From contig CDRNVI010000006.1 of NCBI GenBank assembly GCA_977017575.1, positions 124,001-188,000 on the forward strand: a stretch of DNA of 64,000 nucleotides, written 5' to 3'. Below the pieces are notes generated by a model. The model saw nothing but the letters and a program-made list of their open reading frames with translations. It was not told the origin of the DNA and made no database searches. The position numbers were made by a program, and so were the translations under genes. This document shows positions 59,790 through 64,000 of this stretch, in pieces; the stretch's first letter is position 1; each line of letters starts with the position of its first letter. This stretch comes from Paramoeba atlantica (lineage: Eukaryota > Discosea).

Positions 59790-60950
59790 ATGACGACTGA
59801 TACCTCTGTAAAAGATGGCGCAATGAAAGTTATACCAGGCTTCGAACCACTTGAAGAATTACGAGAGAAGGTTGTCTATGGGCACTACTTCACCCACACC
59901 AAACCTCTATCAACCTTATCTTACATGAAACTAACAACGGAATCCCTCAGGTCCGTTCTGGCAGCTCAACCGTCGGAGTGTTCTACTCGGAAACTTATTG
60001 ATAATTTGCGTCAATATGGGAAGTTATTTTCTCGCATCACAACACATGGCCCTTTACTCTCCAACGTTTTTCGACGTGTACTCGCAGTTATTCGTGAAGA
60101 ACTTCACGAACAGCAAGAAAAAGTGGAAAGAAAAGAAACAAATCTAAATGAGAAGACACTGGAAAATGAAAACGAATCAATCTTATCCCCCAGCCATGAC
60201 ATGATCCACCCTCTTTTCGACGTATCATGGGATACGATCCAGGAAGATGTTCTCTGCGGGATTACAGAATACATTCAAGAAATCGTTCATACCCCGGACG
60301 GTCTCCGTGAACAATTCGTCCAAAGCATCCGGGAAGGCGACCGACTCCTTGTGTCAGGCCACTCACCCGTTATGGAGCAAATGCTCACCAAATCTGCATC
60401 TCAGAAAACGTTCTCGGTGACTCTCCCGGAGAGCTGTGCCTCCAGCGATCTCAATCCCGAGCGACTACGCAAAAAAGGGATCACAACCGAAGTCCTCGGA
60501 GACAGTTCCCTGTATTCCTTTATGACCAAAGTGACTCAAGTGCTCATCGAGGCTCGTCTTGTGTTGGCCAATGGGGGTATGATGGCGAACGCCGGAAGCT
60601 ACCCGATGGCGTTATGCGCACGTCATTTTCAAAAACCAGTTGTTGTGATCGCCCCCGTGGAGTGTTTTGTGCCTCACTTTCCACACCCTTCGAATAGGAA
60701 TCGAATGATTAAGGGATCGGAACTGGGGGAGTATCCGTTTAAAAGCCAGAATCCGGCCACCGTTCTTCCTCAAAATGGGGTGCTAGGGGCAATTCATCCC
60801 AATGAGTTATGTCAGGTGGTGTGTCCCAGCGTGGAATACGTCCCCCCGGATCTGATTACCATGTATCTCACGAATGAGGAATGTTTCAATCCAAAAAATG
60901 TGGGCAGCGTCACGCGTGAGGCTTTTCATGCTGCTGACGCGGATTTGTAA
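59790..60950 (+). CDS. EIF2B2: Translation initiation factor eIF2B subunit beta
   Basis: 386 residues. The C-terminal Rossmann-like half shows GDRLLVSGHSPVMEQML, an ARLVLANGGMMANAGSYPMA block (equivalent to the ADGGLRAV-GTHTLAL region), KPVVVIAPVECFVPHF, and VEYVPPDLITMYLTNEECFN, closest to the beta subunit's F-D-YVPPELITLFISN. The N-terminal half is helical and carries a Glu/Asn-rich insert (about 115-140). eIF2B exchanges GDP for GTP on eIF2; beta belongs to the regulatory subcomplex with alpha and delta. TAA stop. Confidence 0.88.
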   Translation: MTTDTSVKDGAMKVIPGFEPLEELREKVVYGHYFTHTKPLSTLSYMKLTTESLRSVLAAQPSECSTRKLIDNLRQYGKLFSRITTHGPLLSNVFRRVLAVIREELHEQQEKVERKETNLNEKTLENENESILSPSHDMIHPLFDVSWDTIQEDVLCGITEYIQEIVHTPDGLREQFVQSIREGDRLLVSGHSPVMEQMLTKSASQKTFSVTLPESCASSDLNPERLRKKGITTEVLGDSSLYSFMTKVTQVLIEARLVLANGGMMANAGSYPMALCARHFQKPVVVIAPVECFVPHFPHPSNRNRMIKGSELGEYPFKSQNPATVLPQNGVLGAIHPNELCQVVCPSVEYVPPDLITMYLTNEECFNPKNVGSVTREAFHAADADL

Positions 60951-61132
60951 GTTTTTGATATCAAGATGCGACGTATAAGTTGTTGGAAAATCGGCAGCTC
61001 AGATTGCTTTGTAGAAGCCGTACTCTTGTTTCTGCGTTATGTTACGTATTTTTCCTGCGTATCACTTTCCTTAAACCTCAACACATACCTCCCCTAGATT
61101 TTTATTATTAGTATCCCTCTCTCGTTTTTTCC
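60951..61132. promoter_or_regulatory. Spacer with likely SL acceptor of uL13
   Basis: CCTCCCCTAG (AG at 61096-61097) and a second ATTAG (61110-61111) precede a T/C leader to the ATG at 61133. Confidence 0.4.
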
Positions 61133-61777
61133 ATGGTCAAGAAACGCGATCTTAACCGCTCCACCCGTCCCGTCACCTACGGCACCGTCATTGATCTCAA
61201 AGAGCACCTCGTGGGTCGTACCGCGGCGGTGATTGCGAAAGCTCTCCTCGAGGGTCACATCATCACGGCCACACGAACCGAGCAGCTCAACCTTGCGGGC
61301 CCAGAGCTCCGGAATAAAAAGAAATTCCTGGACTTTTTACGTAAAAAACATTTGACGAACCCGAAGAAGGGTCCGTTTCATTTTCGCTCCCCCCGCATGA
61401 TGTTTCGTCGTGTGGTTCGCGGCATGCTCCCCAAGGATAAGCGAGGGCAGGAGGCCCTGAGCCGACTGAAGGTGTTTGAGGGCATTCCCAAGTTTCTTTT
61501 GACCGAGGGACGTCGGGTCTGTGCCCCTGGGTGTCTGCGACCCACGCGCTACGCCCCGCACCGGAAATATACGAAATTGGGAAACGTTTGTAAGGAAGTG
61601 GGATGGAATCACCGAAGCGTGGTCGAGAAATACGAGAACAAGCGTATTGCGGCCTCCACCGAGTGGTTTGCGGATCGCATGACGAAGGAGCGCTCCCAGA
61701 AGGAACGGGAGGCGGCAGCGCAGAAGGCCATGTCCGCGGAGGACGTGGCGCTGCTGCGAAAGTTTGGTAGTGCGTGA
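61133..61777 (+). CDS. RPL13A: 60S ribosomal protein uL13 (RPL13A)
   Basis: 214 residues, near the family's length. Recognised by GTVIDLKEHLVGRTAAVIAK, RTEQLNLAGPELRNKKKFLD, GPFHFRSPRMMFRRVVRGML, RLKVFEGIPKF, RKYTKLGNVCKEVGWNHRSV, and the charged helical C-terminus. It is part of the large-subunit core near the subunit exterior. TGA stop. Together with eS1 and uS9 it makes this a translation-rich array. Confidence 0.96.
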   Translation: MVKKRDLNRSTRPVTYGTVIDLKEHLVGRTAAVIAKALLEGHIITATRTEQLNLAGPELRNKKKFLDFLRKKHLTNPKKGPFHFRSPRMMFRRVVRGMLPKDKRGQEALSRLKVFEGIPKFLLTEGRRVCAPGCLRPTRYAPHRKYTKLGNVCKEVGWNHRSVVEKYENKRIAASTEWFADRMTKERSQKEREAAAQKAMSAEDVALLRKFGSA

Positions 61778-62008
61778 GAAGGGAGTTGCGGTGGTAAAGA
61801 GCAAAAGTGGAAATGGAAGTCACAAGAAAACGGTAAAATTGTAGGAATAAATTAAAGAAGGTATTGTTCTGTAACAAAGCTATAAAATAAGCTGAATGGA
61901 TGCATACATGTATCTTGATTTCCACTGCACAAAATATTTCATGAATACTCATTCGTGCAATTTATTTTTACATATTTCTCATTTTTTCGCATTCCCTTTT
62001 TGCATCCC
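61778..62008. other. Spacer
   Basis: No gene. T-rich tract TTTATTTTTACATATTTCTCATTTTTTC ends near 61988; leader to 62009. Confidence 0.35.
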
Positions 62009-64000
62009 ATGGCTCCAATCAAAATCGACCTCTCCCTGCGTGTCTCCGAGGACGAGGCCGCCCATTTGGACTCCATTCTCTCCACAACTCCCACAGCCCC
62101 ACCCCGCGAGCCACAACCCCTCGACCCCACCCTCCCCCCTCCCTTTGTCCCACAAGATCGGGCGGCATTACGTCGGCGAAAACACAACGTAATGAACAAA
62201 ATGAAATACGTCGCGCGAAAACAAAATCTCGCAGCGTACTCAGCCCGTCATGAGGCGATTCAATTTCTCCGAGGAAGACAAGTTGCTATTCTGGAATGCT
62301 ATCCGGACCCCATGCGTGTAGGCGCCGCGGTACAAATCCCTCAAGCCTGGGTAGAGCTCGAGGAGTTCTCCCGGGAACGCACGTTCGTGGTGCGCCTCTC
62401 GGACCTACTGTGCCAGAAAGCCGCGCAACAGGCCGCAGCGGAGACGTGTAGCGAGCAAGACGGTCTAATCACGTGGTATAATCCGTTTCTTCAGGTGGAA
62501 AGTGAAAAACTACGGACAACGGCAGCCTCCCAGGTGATTTATCTCACTCCCCGGTCAATGCTTCATCTCTTAATGTCAAAAACAGGCATGGAACGGTTCT
62601 CTGTGTTTGTGGAGGATATAACGGATGTCATAGCGTACTGTGAGACAAATGGGGGGAGCCGTCCGTGCGAGAGGTCCTGCCCCACTTTTCAAGTGCTGCA
62701 GGACGAGATTGCGCTGTTAATGGTCCTTCGCCACTTTTTAACACGCAACGCAGTGACTCGGATTATGTTTGGTACATCTTCTACGGTTGCACCCCTCACT
62801 CGGGCGTGGTTTCGGAGCTATCTGCAAGGGGAAGTAGATCCCATGTCGCAGGAAAACTTGCTACGGGCTTTGACATTTTCGCTTGCGCAGCCTGCGGACC
62901 AACTGACATCAAATTTCGTGACACCATATCTCCCTTCACCACCGAGCAGCGAAATCTCTTGTATTTCTGAAAGACAACATAACGTGTTGATCGATGCTTT
63001 AACAGGAGTAGTCGGCTCCAATATTCCCCTGCCTTGCTTACTGCTCGTCGAAAGTGTCAGCCAATTTCGCAACTTACTGTTAAAACATTTCGCTGCTGTT
63101 TGGAAGAGCTGTGACTTGGAGGACTACACACAGAGACACTATCTGCCAGGAGAGCTCGGGTTCGATCTTTTTACTAAAAAACTTCAGGAGAACGAGTCTC
63201 CATCAAACAAAGTGATGCGATCATTCGCTCTGGCGCGGTTTCCTTTGGACACGCGCACGGCTTCGATTATTTTAAATGAATACGAAGACTCACCTTTTAA
63301 AAGTGTCCTGGTTGTGTCTGACGGATGTGCCCCAAACGTGGGCCCAGACTATGACGCCTCAACGAACACGTACTATTACTCAAAACGTCCGGAGCGCGTC
63401 CATCCAGTATTTGACCTGGAGAAAAATGTTGTGCTAGCAAGCTTAATTCCCAGGTGCGATTTCTTTTACTGTCAAAATGCTGAGAAATTTGAAGTTTCGA
63501 GTTTGGTTACTGAGGGCGTTGAAAAAGGTTATGTACGGCATGAGCGTCAAAATTTTCTTGCTCGCTTTCCAGGGGATCGATCTGAGGCATCGAGCCAAAA
63601 CATGTATTCATTGCTGCCAGAAAGCTCAGAAATTGATTTAGGGCTTCCAATTTTCATAGCACATCTGATGCGGTTGAATATTTCAGAGCAGATGGTACTG
63701 TTTGGCATCGCAATCCCGCAACCAGCACTCGAGTACTGTGCGAAGACTACCGAGCATCGCCTGTATTTAAATGGCTTGATAGGCTTGAAAGGGGAAGTTA
63801 CGCCACTAGGTGTCATGACCGGGAAATTTCTTTGCCTCGGGCCCGGATTATCCTCTCTAAAGTTATTGGGGTTAGGCACAGCATTTTCTTGTTCAAGTGA
63901 CGCTGCTTTCGCAGCAGCAGCCGATCTTTTGCTTGAATATGACTGGGAGCCTACGGACGTTATGAGTCAATGTATTCCCAAATTGTATCCGGAAAAGACC
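62009..64000 (+). CDS. DExH-helicase-like protein (C-terminal HA2 region recognisable), partial
   Basis: The frame is open from the ATG at 62009 to the window end, 664 residues so far. The start reads MAPIKIDLSLRVSEDEAAHL. In the region where RecA domains would lie I find no clear GxGKT or DExH. The last 200 residues look like the tail of a DEAH/RHA-type helicase: SLVTEGVEKGYVRHERQNFL, SSEIDLGLPIFIAHLMRLNI, GIAIPQPALEYCAKTTEHRL, LNGLIGLKGEVTPLGVMTGK, matching the winged-helix and HA2 (ratchet) order. It may be an enzymatically inactive helicase paralogue with a scaffold role in RNA processing; this is inference. The C-terminus lies outside. Confidence 0.6.
   Translation, partial: MAPIKIDLSLRVSEDEAAHLDSILSTTPTAPPREPQPLDPTLPPPFVPQDRAALRRRKHNVMNKMKYVARKQNLAAYSARHEAIQFLRGRQVAILECYPDPMRVGAAVQIPQAWVELEEFSRERTFVVRLSDLLCQKAAQQAAAETCSEQDGLITWYNPFLQVESEKLRTTAASQVIYLTPRSMLHLLMSKTGMERFSVFVEDITDVIAYCETNGGSRPCERSCPTFQVLQDEIALLMVLRHFLTRNAVTRIMFGTSSTVAPLTRAWFRSYLQGEVDPMSQENLLRALTFSLAQPADQLTSNFVTPYLPSPPSSEISCISERQHNVLIDALTGVVGSNIPLPCLLLVESVSQFRNLLLKHFAAVWKSCDLEDYTQRHYLPGELGFDLFTKKLQENESPSNKVMRSFALARFPLDTRTASIILNEYEDSPFKSVLVVSDGCAPNVGPDYDASTNTYYYSKRPERVHPVFDLEKNVVLASLIPRCDFFYCQNAEKFEVSSLVTEGVEKGYVRHERQNFLARFPGDRSEASSQNMYSLLPESSEIDLGLPIFIAHLMRLNISEQMVLFGIAIPQPALEYCAKTTEHRLYLNGLIGLKGEVTPLGVMTGKFLCLGPGLSSLKLLGLGTAFSCSSDAAFAAAADLLLEYDWEPTDVMSQCIPKLYPEKT

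Overview
The window looks like nuclear DNA of a euglenozoan protist, probably diplonemid-like or a deep kinetoplastid relative (inference). Three observations point there. (1) A 34-nt sequence at 8452-8485 (minus strand) ends in CAGTTTCTGTACCTTGTTG, very close to the 3' half of known kinetoplastid and diplonemid spliced-leader (SL) exons. Shortened copies sit at the 5' ends of several other retrocopies here. (2) From 52.0 to 64.0 kb, nine unidirectional, closely packed, apparently intronless genes lie on the + strand, several preceded by a pyrimidine tract and AG, as expected for polycistronic transcription with SL trans-splicing. (3) The retroelements include tyrosine-recombinase retroelements with VIPER-like gene order (Gag, YR, RT-RH) and LINEs with C-terminal zinc-finger and nuclease-like domains. 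TAA, TAG and TGA all end host genes, so the standard code applies.

Layout. 1-1.0 kb: 3' part of an unknown proline-rich/coiled-coil gene (minus). 1.3-8.5 kb: LINE territory, a 3' fragment, a 5' half of a second LINE on the other strand, and one apparently full-length 4.6-kb LINE carrying the SL. 8.6-19.9 kb: two families of YR retroelement fossils, a 127-bp tandem array and a 192-bp foldback. 19.9-31.5 kb: nested DNA transposons (Tc1/mariner containing Merlin; a 1.4-kb TIR element with TAA target duplication inside a proline-rich repeat), SL-tagged retrocopies and gene debris. 32.7-37.3 kb: an island of host genes, namely an Rsm22-like mitoribosome methyltransferase, an unknown minus-strand ORF and a small gene with a 47-bp intron. 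37.5-51.7 kb: more mobile DNA (pogo-like, a three-level nest of TIR elements, hAT, LINE pieces, and a double SL at 49.36 kb).

52.0-64.0 kb is the host gene array: eS1, an ATP-grasp/SET fusion, a p24 cargo receptor, CK2 beta, uS9, a mitochondrial FtsH-type AAA protease, eIF2B beta, uL13 and a partial DExH-helicase-like protein. Translation dominates (eS1, uS9, uL13, eIF2B), with secretory traffic, signalling and mitochondrial quality control. As in other euglenozoan arrays, the genes are not functionally grouped.

The most notable signal is the recurring SL relic. It suggests that trans-spliced transcripts, LINE mRNAs included, are regularly written back into this genome, at one locus twice in succession. 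All statements rest on reading the sequence; no database search was possible.
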